Below, piece by piece: positions 30,201 through 42,370 of a DNA stretch of 64,000 bases. Origin of the DNA: Taudactylus pleione. Taxonomy: Eukaryota > Chordata > Amphibia > Anura > Myobatrachidae. A program made the translations under genes and the position numbers. Position 1 is the stretch's first letter. Every line of letters starts with the position of its first letter. The notes below the pieces were generated by a model. That model was not told where the DNA came from and did no database searches. It saw only the letters and a list, made by a program, of their open reading frames with translations. The stretch covers positions 372,001 to 436,000 of the forward strand of contig JAUIMM010000577.1 of NCBI GenBank assembly GCA_031769625.1. The letters run 5' to 3'.

Positions 30201-32586
30201 CCACTCTCCTCACACACTATACTACCCCTAACCATGCTACTGCTCCCTGCACACACTACACTACCCCTAACCATGCTACTGCTCCCCACACACTACACTA
30301 ACCCTAACCCTGCTCCCACTCCCAGTACACACTACACTACAGCTAACCCTGCTCCCACTCCACTCACACACTACACTACCCCTAACCATGCTACTGCTCC
30401 CCACACACACTACACTACCCCTAACCCTCCTCCCACTCCCCGCACACACTACACTACCCCTAACCATGCTACTGCTCCCCACACACTACACTACCCCTAA
30501 CCCTGCTCCCACTCCCAGCACACACTACACTACCCCTAACCCTGCTCCCACTCCCCTCACACACTACACTACCCCTAACCATGCTATTGCTCCCCGCACA
30601 CTACACTACGCCTAACCCTCCTCCCACTCCCCGCACACACTACACTACCCCTAAGCATGCTACTGCTCCCCACACACTACACTACCCCTAACCCTGCTCC
30701 CACTCCCCGCACACACTACACTACCCCTAACTCTGCTCCTGCTCCCCGCACACACTACACTACCCCTATCTCTGCTCCTGGTCCCCACACACACTACACT
30801 ACCCCTAATCCTACTCCCACCCCCCGCACACACTACACTACCCCTAACCCTGCTCCCACTCTCCTCACACACTATACTACCCCTAACCATGCTACTGCTC
30901 CCTGCACACACTACACTACCCCTAACCATGCTACTGCTCCCCACACACTACACTAACCCTAACCCTGCTCCCACTCCCAGTACACACTACACTACAGCTA
31001 ACCCTGCTCCCACTCCACTCACACACTACACTACCCCTAACCATGCTACTGCTCCCCACACACACTACACTACCCCTAACCCTCCTCCCACTCCCCGCAC
31101 TCACTACACTACCCCTAACCATGCTACTGCTCCCCACACACTACACTACCCCTAAACTTGCTCCCACTCCCCTCACACACTACACTACCCCTAACTCTGC
31201 TCCTGCTCCCCCCACACACTACACTACTACACTACCCCTAAGTCTGCTCCTGGTCCCCACACACACTGCACTACCGCTAACCTTCCACTCCTCACACACA
31301 CTACACTACCCCAAACTCTGCTCCCACTCCCCGCACACACTACACTACCCCTAACCATGCTACTGCTCCCCACACACTACACTAACCCTAACCCTGCTCC
31401 CACTCCCCGCACACACTACACTACCCCTAACCATGCTACTGCTCCCCACACACACTACACTACCCCTAACCCTCCTCCCACTCCCCGCACACACTACACT
31501 ACCCCTAACCATGCTACTGCTCCCCACACACTACACTACCCCTAACCTTGCTCCCACTCCCCGCACACACTACACTACCCCTAACTCTGCTCCTGCTCCC
31601 CACACACACTACACTACCCCTAACTCTGCTCCTGGTCCCCACACACACTACACTACCGCTAACCTTCCACTCCTCACACACACTACACTACCCCTAACTC
31701 TGCTCCCACACCCCGCACACACTACACTACCCCTAACCCTGCTCCCTCTCCCCTCACACACTATACTACCCCTAACCATGCTACTGCTCCCTGCACACAC
31801 TACACTACCCCTAACCATGCTACTGCTCCCCACACACTACACTAACCCTAACCCTGCTCCCACTCCCAGTACACACTACACTACCGCTAACCCTGCTCCC
31901 ACTCCACTCACACACTACACTACCCCTAACCATGCTACTGCTCCCCACACACACTACACTACCCCTAACCCTCCTCCCACTCCCCGCACACACTACACTA
32001 CCCCTAACCATGCTACTGCTCCCCACACACACTACACTACCCCTAACCTTGCTCCCACTCCCCGCACACACTACACTACCCCTAACTCTGCTCCTGGTCC
32101 CCACACACTCTTCATTACCCATAACCCTGCTGCCGCTCCCCGCTACACTACACTACCCCTAACCCAGCTCCCTCTCCCCGCACATACTACACTACCCCTA
32201 ACTCTGCTCCTGCTCCACACACACACTACACTACCCCTAACCCTGCTGCCACTCCCCGTACACACTACACTACCCCTAACCCTGCTGCCACTCCCCGCAC
32301 ACACTACACTACCCCTAGCCCTGCTGCCTCTCCCCGTACACACTACACTACCCCTAACCCTGCTGCCACTCCCCGCACACCCTGCACTACCCCTAATGCA
32401 GATGCTGCTTCCCACATGCACTACATTACCCCTAACCATTCTCCCACTCCCCATACACACTACCCTACCCCTAACCATGCTCCTGCTCCCCGCACACACT
32501 TCACTAACCCTAACCCTGATCCCTCTACACGCACACACTACATTACCCTTAATCTTGATCCCACTCCCTGAAAACACTACACTACC

Positions 32587-33815
32587 CCTAACACTTTTGC
32601 CGTTCCCCGCACACACTACACTACCCCTAACCCTGCTCCCACTCCCCTCACACACTACACTACCCCTAACCATGCTACTGCTCCCCACACACTACACTAC
32701 CCCTAACCCTGCTCCCACTGCCAGCACACACTACACTACCCCTAACCCTGCTCCCACTCCCCTCACACACTACACTACCCCTAACCATGCTACTGCTCCC
32801 CACACACTACACTACCCCTAACCCTGCTCCCACTCCCCTCACACACTATACTACCCCTAACCATGCTACTGCTCCCTGCACACACTACAATACCCCTAAC
32901 CATGCTACTGCTCCCCACACACTACACTAACCCTAACCCTGCTCCCACTCCCAGTACACACTACACTACCGCTAACCCTGCTCCCACTCCACTCACACAC
33001 TACACTACCCCTAACCATGCTACTGCTCCCCACACACACTACACTACCCCTAACCCTCCTCCCACTCCCCGCACACACTACACTACCCCTAACCATGCTA
33101 CTGCTCCCCACACACTACACTACTCCTAACCTTGCTCCCACTCCCCGCACACACACTACACTACCCTTAACTCTGCTCCTGCTCCCCGCACACACTACAC
33201 TACCCCTAACTCTTCTCCCACTCCCCGCACACACTACACTACCCCTAACCCTGCTCCCTCTCCCCGCACACACTACACTACCCCTAACCCTCCTCCCACT
33301 CCCCGCACACACTACACTACCCCTAACCATGCTACTGCTCCCCACACACTACACTACTCCTAACCTTGCTCCCACTCCCCGCACACACTACACTACCCCT
33401 AACTCTGCTCCTGCTCCCCTCACACACTACACTACCCCTAACTCTTCTCCCACTCCCCGCCCACACTACACTACCCCTAACCCTGCTCCCTCTCCCCACA
33501 CGCACTACACTACCCCTAAGCCTGCTGCCGCTCCCCGCACACTCTACACAACCCCTAACTCTGCTCCTGCTCCACACACACAGTACACTACCCCTAACCC
33601 TGCTTCCATTCCCCGTACACACTACACTACCCCTAACCCTGCTTCCGCTCCATGCGCACATTACACTACCCCTAACTCTGCTCCTGGTCCCCACACACAC
33701 TACACTACCGCTAACCTTCCACTCCCCACACACACTACACTACCCCTAACTCTGCTCCCACTCCCCGCACACACTACACTACCCCTAACCCTGCTTCCGC
33801 TTCCTGCACACACTA
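32587..33815 (+). repeat. Satellite segment between block B copy 2 and block A copy 4
   Basis: These are mixed 37/39-bp units. The part at about 33,330-33,735 matches 17,360-17,761 and 12,143-12,544 with private changes, such as CCCCGCCCACACTAC near 33,457 and CTCTACACAACCCC near 33,541. Near 33,150 an extra CA gives CCCCGCACACACAC. No gene is seen. Confidence 0.7.
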
Positions 33816-35365
33816 CACTACCCCTAACTCTGCTCCTGCTCCCCGCACACACTACACTACCCCTATCCATGCTACTGCTCCCCACACTCTACACTACCCC
33901 TAACCCTCTTCCCACTCCCCGCACACACTACACTACCCCTAACCATGCTACTGCTCCCCACACACTACACTACCCCTAACCCTGCTCCCCCTCCTCGCAC
34001 ACCCTGCACTACCCCTAATGCTGATGGTGCTCCCCACACACTACACAACCCCTAACCCTCCTCCCACTCCCCGCACAGACTACACTACCCCTAACCATGC
34101 TACTGCTCCCCACACACACTACACTACCCCTAACCATGCTCCTGCTCCCCGCACACACTACACTACTCCTAACCCTGCTCCCACTCCCAGCACACACTAC
34201 ACTACCCCTAACCATGCTACTGCTCCCCACACACTACACTACCCCTAACCCTCCTCCCACTCCCCGCACACACTACACTACCCCTAACCCGTCTCCCACT
34301 CCCAGCACACACTACACTACCCCTAACTCTGCTCCTGGTCCCCACACACACTACACTACCCCTAACTCTGCTATCACTCCCCGCACACACTTCACTACCC
34401 CTAACTATGCTCCCACTCCCCGCACACACTACACTACCCCTAACTCTGCTCCTGGTCCCCACACACACAACACTACCCCTAACCCTTCTCCCACTCCCCG
34501 CACACACTACACTACCCCTAACTCTGCTCCTGGTCCCCACACACACTACACTACCCCTAACCCTGCTCCCACTCCCCCCACACACTACACTACCCCTAAC
34601 TCTGCTCCCACTCCCCGCACACACTACACTACCCCTAACCCTGCTCCCGCTCTCCGCACACACTACTCTACCCATAACCCTGCTGCCGCTCCCCGCTACA
34701 TTACACTACCCTTAACCCAGCTCCCTCTCCCCGCACACACTACACTACCCCAAACTCTGCTCCTGCTCCCCGCACACACTACACTACCCCTTACTCTACT
34801 CATGCTCCCCGCACACACTACACTACCCCTAACTCTGCTCCTGCTCCACACACACATTACACTACCCCTAACCCTGCTCCTGCTCCACACACACATTACA
34901 CTACCCCTAACCCTGCTGCCACTCCCCGTACACACTACACTACCCCTAACCCTGCTGCCGCTCCCCGCACACACTACTCTACCCCTTACCCTGCTCCCAC
35001 AACCCACACACTACACTACCGCTAACCCTGTTGCCACTCCACGTACACACTTCACTCCCCTAGCTCTGCTGCCACTCCCCGCACACCCTGCACTACCCCT
35101 AATGCTGATGCTGCTTCCCACATGCCTGACATTACCTCTAACCCTGCTCCCACTCCCCATACACACTACCCTACCGCTAACCATGCTCCTGCGCCCCGCA
35201 CACAATACACTACCCCTAATCCTGCTGTCGCTCCCCGCACACACTTCACTAACCCTAACCCTGATCCCTCTCCCCGCACACACTTCATTACCCCTAACCT
35301 TGATCCCACTCTCCACAAAAACTACACTACCCCTAACACTGTTGCCGTTCCCCGCACACACTACA
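33816..35365 (+). repeat. Block A copy 4, partial
   Basis: This matches bases 1 to about 1,540 and retains the two units deleted from copies 2 and 3, so it is closer in structure to copy 1. Private changes include CACTACACAACCCC near 34,043, CCCGTCTCCCAC near 34,290 and AACTATGCTCCC near 34,405. Homology to block A stops at about 35,365, where sequence resembling 4,320-4,560 takes over through a C-rich junction. Confidence 0.82.
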
Positions 35366-35407
35366 CTACCCCCTACACTACCCCCGCACACACTACACTA
35401 CCCCCTA
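35366..35407 (+). other. C5-rich recombination junction
   Basis: Three C5 runs (35,369-35,373, 35,381-35,385, 35,401-35,405) occur within 40 bp, where C4 is the rule, together with a shortened CTACACTACCCCC unit. This is where block A homology ends and sequence resembling 4,320 begins. It looks like an unequal-exchange junction, although a sequence error at C-runs is possible. Confidence 0.6.
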
Positions 35408-38400
35408 ACCCTCCTCCCACTCCCTGCACACACTACACTACCCCTAACCCTGCTCCCACTCCACTCACACACTACACTACCCCTAGCCCTGCTCCCACTC
35501 CCAGCACACACTACACTACCCATAACTCTGCTACTGCTCCCCACACACTACACTACCCCTAACCCTCTTCCCACTCCCCGCACACACTACACTACCCCTA
35601 ACCATGCTACTGCTCCCCACACACTACACTACCCCTAACCCTGCTCCCACTCCCCGCACACACTACACTACCCCTAACTCTGCTCCTGCTCCCCGAACAC
35701 ACTACACTACTCCTAACTCTGCTCCTGGTCCCCACACACACTACACTACCGCTAACCTTCCACTCCCCGCACACACTACACTACCCCTAACCCTGCTCCC
35801 GCTCCCCGAACACACTACACTACCCCTAACTCTGCACTGGTCCCCACACGCACTACACTACCCCTAACCCTGCTCCCGCTCCCCGCACACACTACACTAC
35901 CCCTAACCCTGCTCCTTCTCCCCGAACACACTACACTACCCCTAACTCTGCACTCGTCCCCACACGCACTACACTACCCCTAAGCCTGCTGCCGCTCCCC
36001 GCACACTCTACACTACCCCTAACTCTGCTCCTGCTCCACATACACACTACACTACTCCTAAGCCTGCTTCCTTTCCCCGTACACACTACACTACCCCTAA
36101 CCCTGCTTCCGCTCCATGCGCACATTACACTACCCCTAACTCTGCTCCTGGTCCCCACACACACTACACTACCGCTAACCTTCCACTCCCCACACACACT
36201 ACACTACCCCTAACTCTGCTCCCACTCCCCGCACACACTACACTACCCCTAACCCTGCTCCCGCTCCCCGCACACACTACACTACCCATAACCCTGATGC
36301 CTCTCCCCGCTACACTACACTACCCCTAACCCAGCTCCCTATCCCCGCACACACTACACTACACCTAACTCTGCTCCTGCTCCCCGCACACACTACACTA
36401 CCCCTAACTCTGCACTGGTCCCCACACGCACTACACTACCCCTAAGCCTGCTGCCGCTCCCCGCACACTCTACACTACCCCTAACTCTGCTCCTGCTCCA
36501 CACACACACTACACTACCCCTAACCCTGCTTCCACTCCCCGTACACACTACATTATCCCTAACCTTGATCCCACTCCCCGCAAACACTACACTAGCCCTA
36601 ACCCTCCTCCCACTCCCCGCACACACTACACTACCCCTAACCATGCGACTGCTCCCCACACTCTACACTACCCCTAAACCTGCTCCCACTCCCCTCACAC
36701 ACTACACTACCCCTAACCATGCTACTGCTCCCCAAACACACTACACTACTCTTAACCATGCTACTGCTCCCCACACACTACACTACCGCTAACCCTGCTC
36801 CCGCTCCCCGCACACACTACACTACCCCTAACTCTGCTCCTGCTCCCCACACACACTACACTACCCCTAATCCTACTCCCACCCCCCGCACACACTACAC
36901 TACCCCTAACCCTGCTCCCACTCTCCTCACACACTATACTACCCCTAACCATGCTACTGCTCCCTGCACACACTACACTACCCCTAACCATGCTACTGCT
37001 CCCCACACACTACACTAACCCTAACCCTGCTCCCACTCCCAGTACACACTACACTACAGCTAACCCTGCTCCCACTCCACTCACACACTACACTACCCCT
37101 AACCATGCTACTGCTCCCCACACACACTACACTACCCCTAACCCTCCTCCCACTCCCCGCACACACTACACTACCCCTAACCATGCTACTGCTCCCCACA
37201 CACTACACTACCCCTAAACTTGCTCCCACTCCCCACACACACTACACTACCCCTAACTCTGCTCCTGCTCTCCGCACACACTACACTACTACACTACCCC
37301 TAAGTCTGCTGCTGGTCCCCACACACACTACACTACCGCTAACCTTCCACTCCTCACACACACTACACTACCCCAAACTCTTCTCCCACTCCCCGCACAC
37401 ACTACACTACCCCTAACCCTGCTCCCGCTCTCCGCACACACTACACTACCCATAACCCTGCTGCCGCTCTCCGCTACACTACACTACCCCTAACCCAGCT
37501 CCCTCTCCCCGCACACACTACACTACCCCTAACACTGCTCCTGCTCCCCGCTCACACTACACTACCCCTAACTCTGCACTGGTCCCCACACGCACTACAC
37601 TACCCCTAACCCTGCTGCCGCTCCCCGCACACTCTACACTACCCCTAACTCTGCTCCTGCTCCACGTACACACTACACTACCCCTAACCCTGCTGCCACT
37701 CCCCGCACACACTACACTACCCTTAGCCCTGCTGCCTCTCCCCGTACACACTACACTACCCCTAACCCTGCTGCCACTCCCCGCACACCCTGCTCTACCC
37801 CTAATGCAGATGCTGCTTTCCACATGCACTACATTACCCCTAACCATTCTCCCACTCCCCATACACACTACCCTACCCCTAACCATGCTCCTGCTCCCCG
37901 CACACACTTCACTAACCCTAACCCTGATCCCTCTTCACGCACACACTACATTACCCTTAATCTTGATCCCACTCCCAGAAAACACTACACTACCCCTAAC
38001 ACTTTTGCCGTTCCCCGCACACACTACACTACCCCTAACCCTGCTCCCACTCCCCTCACACACTACACTACCCCTAACCATGCTACTGCTCCCCACACAC
38101 TACACTACCCCTAACCCTGCTCCCACTCCCAGCACACACTACACTACCGCTAACCCTGCTCCCACTCCACTCACACACTACACTACCCCTAACCATGCTA
38201 CTGCTCCCCACACACACTACACTACCCCTAACCCTCCTCCCACTCGCCGCACACACTACACTACCCCTAACCATGCTACTGCTCCCCACACACTACACTA
38301 CCCCTAACCCTGCTCCCACTCCCCTCACACACTATACTACCCCTAACCATGCTACTGCTCCCTGCACACACTACACTACCCCTAACCATGCTACTGCTCC

Positions 38401-38799
38401 CCACACACTACACTAACCCTAACCCTGCTCCCACTCCTAGTACACACTACACTACCGCTAACCCTGCTCCCACTCCACTCACACACAACACTACCCCTAA
38501 CCATGCTACTGCTCCCCACACACACTACACTACCCCTAACCATGCTACTGCTCCCCCCACACTCTACACTACCCCTAACCCTCCTCCCTCTCCCCGCACA
38601 CACTACACTACCCCTAACCATGCTACTGCTCCCCACACACTCCACTACCCCTAACCCTGCTCCCACTCCCCGCATACACTACACTACTGCTAACTCTGCT
38701 CCTGCTCCCCGCACACACTACACTACCCCTAACTCTGCTCCTGGTCCCCACACACACTACACTACCCCTAACCCTGCTCCCACTCCCCACACACACTAC
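35366..38799 (+). repeat. Satellite mosaic downstream of block A copy 4
   Basis: The first 270 bp resemble 4,320-4,560. Further on, about 36,840-37,420 resembles 10,480-11,050, and 37,440-38,110 resembles 17,800-18,500. It is therefore a patchwork of segments found elsewhere in domain I. Local oddities include CACTACACACCTAACTC near 36,357, CCATGCGACTGCTCC near 36,642 and CTCTTCACGCAC near 37,931. No gene is seen. Confidence 0.65.
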
Positions 38800-39313
38800 A
38801 CTACCCCTAACCCTGCTCCCGCTCCCCGCACACACTACACTACCCCTAACTGTGCTCCTGCTCCCCACACACACTACACTACCCCTAATCCTACTCCCAC
38901 CCCCCGCACACACTACACTACCCCTAACCCTGCTCCCTCTCCCCTCACACACTATACTACCCCTAACCATGCTACTGCTCCCTGCACACACTACACTACC
39001 CCTAACCATGCTACTGCTCCCCACACACTACACAAACCCTAACCCTGCTCCCACTCCCCGCACACACTACACTACCCCTAACCATGCTACTGCTCCCCAC
39101 ACACACTACACTACCCCTAACCCTCCTCCCACTCCCCGCACACACTACACTACCCCTAACCATGCTACTGCTCCCCACACACTACACTATCCCTAACCTT
39201 GCTCCCACTCCCCGCACACACTACACTACCCCTAACTCTGCTCCTGCTCCCCACACACACTACACTACCCCTAACTCTGCTCCTGTTCCCCACACACACT
39301 ACACTACCGCTAA

Positions 39314-39350
39314 CCTTCCACTCCTCACACACCTTCCACTCCTCACACAC
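39314..39350 (+). repeat. Short direct duplication at the inversion junction
   Basis: CCTTCCACTCCTCACACA occurs twice in a row immediately upstream of the point where the array flips orientation. Elsewhere this unit occurs singly, for example near 16,081 and 31,662. The doubled form recurs only at about 40,978-41,003, beside the second palindrome. It marks the breakpoint. Confidence 0.8.
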
Positions 39351-39357
39351 ACTACAC

Positions 39358-39486
39358 TGTGTGGGTTGCAGTAGCATGGTTAGGGGTAGTGTAGTGTGTG
39401 CAGGGAGCAGTAGCATGGTTAGGGGTAGTATAGTGTGTGAGGGGAGAGGGAGCAGGGTTAGGGGTAGTGTAGTGTGTGCGGGGTGT
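39358..39486 (-). repeat. Inverted satellite segment, left arm of palindrome 1
   Basis: Here the + strand becomes G-rich (GTAGCATGGTTAGGGGTAG and similar), so the satellite runs in the opposite direction for 129 bp. It is the reverse complement of the following 39,505-39,633, with two mismatches seen near the outer end (AACCC against TCCCC on the complementary strand). An 18-nt spacer at 39,487-39,504 separates the arms. With its duplicate at 41,016, it is the only strand switch in the window. Confidence 0.9.
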
Positions 39487-39504
39487 GGGAGCACACACTA
39501 CACT

Positions 39505-39633
39505 ACACCCCGCACACACTACACTACCCCTAACCCTGCTCCCTCTCCCCTCACACACTATACTACCCCTAACCATGCTACTGCTCCCTGCACACACTAC
39601 ACTACCCCTAACCATGCTACTGCTCCCCACACA
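39505..39633 (+). repeat. Right arm of palindrome 1
   Basis: This is normal-orientation satellite beginning at ACACCCCGCACAC and complementary to 39,358-39,486. The same unit order occurs without inversion at about 31,709-31,840 (CCCACACCCCGCACAC, GCTCCCTCTCCCCTC, CTATACTACCCC), which suggests the ancestral arrangement. Together the arms could extrude as a hairpin of about 129 bp. Confidence 0.88.
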
Positions 39634-41015
39634 CTACACTAACCCTAACCCTGCTCCCACTCCCAGTACACACTACACTACCGCTAACCCTGCTCCCGCT
39701 CCACTCACACACTACACTACCCCTAACCATGCTACTGCTCCCCACACACACTACACTACCCCTAACCCTGCTGCCACTCCCCGTACACACTACACTACCC
39801 CTAACCCTGCTGCCACTCCCCGCTCACACTACACTACCCCTAGCCCTGCTGCCTCTCCCCGTACACACTACACTACCCCTAACCCCGCTGCCACTCCCCG
39901 CACACCCTGCACTACCCCTAATGCAGATGCTGCTTCCCACATGCACTACATTACCCCTAACCATTCTCCCACTCCCCATACACACTACCCTACCCCTAAC
40001 CATGCTCCTGCTCCCCGCACACACTTCACTAACCCTAACCCTGATCCCTCTACACGCACACACTACATTACCCTTAATCTTGATCCCACTCCCTGAAAAC
40101 ACTACACTACCCCTAACACTTTTGCCGTTCCCCGCACACACTACACTAGCCCTAACCCTGCTCCCACTCCCCTCACACACTACACTACCCCTAACCATGC
40201 TACTGCTCCCCACACACTACACTACCCCTAACCCTGCTCCCACTCCCAGCACACACTACACTACCCCTAACCCTGCTCCCACTCCCCTCACACACTACAC
40301 TACCCCTAACCATGCTACTGCTCCCGACACACTACACTACCCCTAACCCTGCTCCCACTCCCCTCACACACTATACTACCCCTAACCATGCTACTGCTCC
40401 CTGCACACACTACACTACCCCTAACCATGCTTCTGCTCCCCACACACTACACTACCCCTAACCCTGCTCCCGCTCCCCGCACACACTACACTACCCCTAA
40501 CTGTGCTCCTGCTCCCCACACACACTACACTACCCCTAATCCTACTCCCACCCCCCGCACACACTACACTACCCCTAACCCTGCTCCCTCTCCCCTCACA
40601 CACTATACTACCCCTAACCATGCTACTGCTCCCTGCACACACTACACTACCCCTAACCATGCTACTGCTCCCCACACACTACACAAACCCTAACCCTGCT
40701 CCCACTCCCCGCACACACTACACTACCCCTAACCATGCTACTGCTCTCCACACACACTACACTACCCCTAACCCTCCTCCCACTCCCCGCACACACTACA
40801 CTACCCCTAACCATGCTACTGCTCCCCACACACTACACTATCCCTAACCTTGCTCCCACTCCCCGCACACACTACACTACCCCTAACTCTGCTCCTGCTC
40901 CCCACACACACACTACACTACCCCTAACTCTGCTCCTGTTCCCCACATACACTACACTACCGCTAACCTTCCACTCCTCACACACCTTCCACTCCTCACA
41001 CACACTACACTACAC

Positions 41016-41144
41016 TGTGTGGGTTGCAGTAGCATGGTTAGGGGTAGTGTAGTGTGTGCAGGGAGCAGTAGCATGGTTAGGGGTAGTATAGTGTGTGAGG
41101 GGAGAGGGAGCAGGGTTAGGGGTAGTGTAGTGTGTGCGGGGTGT
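41016..41144 (-). repeat. Inverted satellite segment, left arm of palindrome 2
   Basis: This is the same 129-bp inverted segment as at 39,358, displaced by 1,658 bp. Its partner arm is 41,163-41,291, with an 18-nt spacer between. No difference from palindrome 1 was noticed within the arm. Confidence 0.9.
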
Positions 41145-41162
41145 GGGAGCACACACTACACT

Positions 41163-41291
41163 ACACCCCGCACACACTACACTACCCCTAACCCTGCTCC
41201 CTCTCCCCTCACACACTATACTACCCCTAACCATGCTACTGCTCCCTGCACACACTACACTACCCCTAACCATGCTACTGCTCCCCACACA
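41163..41291 (+). repeat. Right arm of palindrome 2
   Basis: This is complementary to 41,016-41,144. It continues directly into ordinary domain I satellite, as palindrome 1 does at 39,634. Confidence 0.88.
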
Positions 41292-42370
41292 CTACACTAA
41301 CCCTAACCCTGCTCCCACTCCCAGTACACACTACACTACCGCTAACCCTTCTCCCGCTCCACTCACACTCTACACTACCCCTAACCATGCTACTGCTCCC
41401 CACACACACTACACTACCCCTAACCCTCCTCCCTCTCCCCGCACACACTACACTACCACTAACCATGCTACTGCTCCCCACACCCTACACTACCCCTAAC
41501 CTTGCTCCCTCTCCCCGCACACACTACACTACCCCTAACTCTGCTCCTGGTCCCCACACACTCTTCACTACCCATAACCCTGCTGCCGCTCCCCGCTACA
41601 CTACACTACCCCTAACCCAGCTCCCTCTCCCCGCACACACTACACTACCCCTAACTCTGCTCCTGCTCCACACACACACTACACTACCCCTAACCCTGCT
41701 GCCACTCCCCGTACACACTACACTACCCCTAACCCTGCTGCCACTCCCCGCTCACACTACACTACCCCTAGCCCTGCTGCCTCTCCCCGTACACACTACA
41801 CTACCCCTAACCCCGCTGCCACTCCCCGCACACCCTGCACTACCCCTAATGCAGATGCTGCTTCCCACATGCACTACATTACCCCTAACCATTCTCCCAC
41901 TCCCCATACACACTACCCTACCCCTAACCATGCTCCTGCTCCCCGCACACACTTCACTAACCCTAACCCTGATCCCTCTACACGCACACACTACATTACC
42001 CTTAATCTTGATCCCACTCCCTGAAAACACTACACTACCCCTAACACTTTTGCCGTTCCCCGCACACACTACACTAGCCCTAACCCTGCTCCCACTCCCC
42101 TCACACACTACACTACCCCTAACCATGCTACTGCTCCCCACACACTACACTACCCCTAACCCTGCTCCCACTCCCAGCACACACTACACTACCCCTAACC
42201 CTGCTCCCACTCCCCTCACACACTACACTACCCCTAACCATGCTACTGCTCCCGACACACTACACTACCCCTAACCCTGCTCCCACTCCCCTCACACACT
42301 ATACTACCCCTAACCATGCTACTGCTCCCTGCACACACTACACTACCCCTAACCATGCTACTGCTCCCCA

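Larger units (their letters stand above)
19262..32586 (+). repeat. Block B copy 2 (large segmental duplication)
   Basis: This is homologous to about 4,300-17,000. It shares even rare private variants in order, so the duplication looks recent relative to divergence between ordinary units. Differences I can see are occasional substitutions, a 620-bp internal gain near 26.0-27.25 kb, single-C indels at 26.9-29.05 kb, and a few-base change near 31,870-32,030. Homology ends near 32,586, where CCTGAAAACACTACAC is followed by a CACTTTTGCCG unit instead of ACCATGCTACTG. Confidence 0.88.
38800..40449 (+). repeat. Palindrome-bearing tandem duplication, first copy
   Basis: This stretch is repeated from about 40,450 at offset 1,651, rising to 1,658 before the inverted segment and to 1,928 after about 39,740, where the second copy gains about 270 bp. 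Both copies include the inverted segment, its junction and CACTACACAAACCC (about 39,029 and 40,681). The inversion therefore preceded this duplication. Confidence 0.8.
40450..42370 (+). repeat. Palindrome-bearing tandem duplication, second copy
   Basis: This is the second member of the pair starting at 38,800. It carries an extra CA near 40,905, an extra 5 bp just before the inverted arm (TACACTACACTGTG), and about 270 bp of additional units at about 41,420-41,690 containing CACTCTTCACTACCC and CCCAGCTCCCTCTCCCC. Confidence 0.78.

Noticed and set aside
34097..35638. 513-codon open frame on the + strand, with many similar ones (31,433-32,821; 53,596-54,975; 58,785-60,134; 282-1,529) as candidate repeat proteins
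   Set aside because: All are pure 13-residue translations of the satellite. They overlap other open frames on both strands, start at the variant-unit ATG and end at phase shifts caused by 37-bp units. No non-repeat domain, signal or codon bias separates them from background.
39358..39633. Transposon terminal inverted repeats or a rho-independent terminator
   Set aside because: The palindrome arms are ordinary satellite units, the spacer is only 18 nt, and no transposase gene or target-site pattern is present. It is better explained as inverted satellite.
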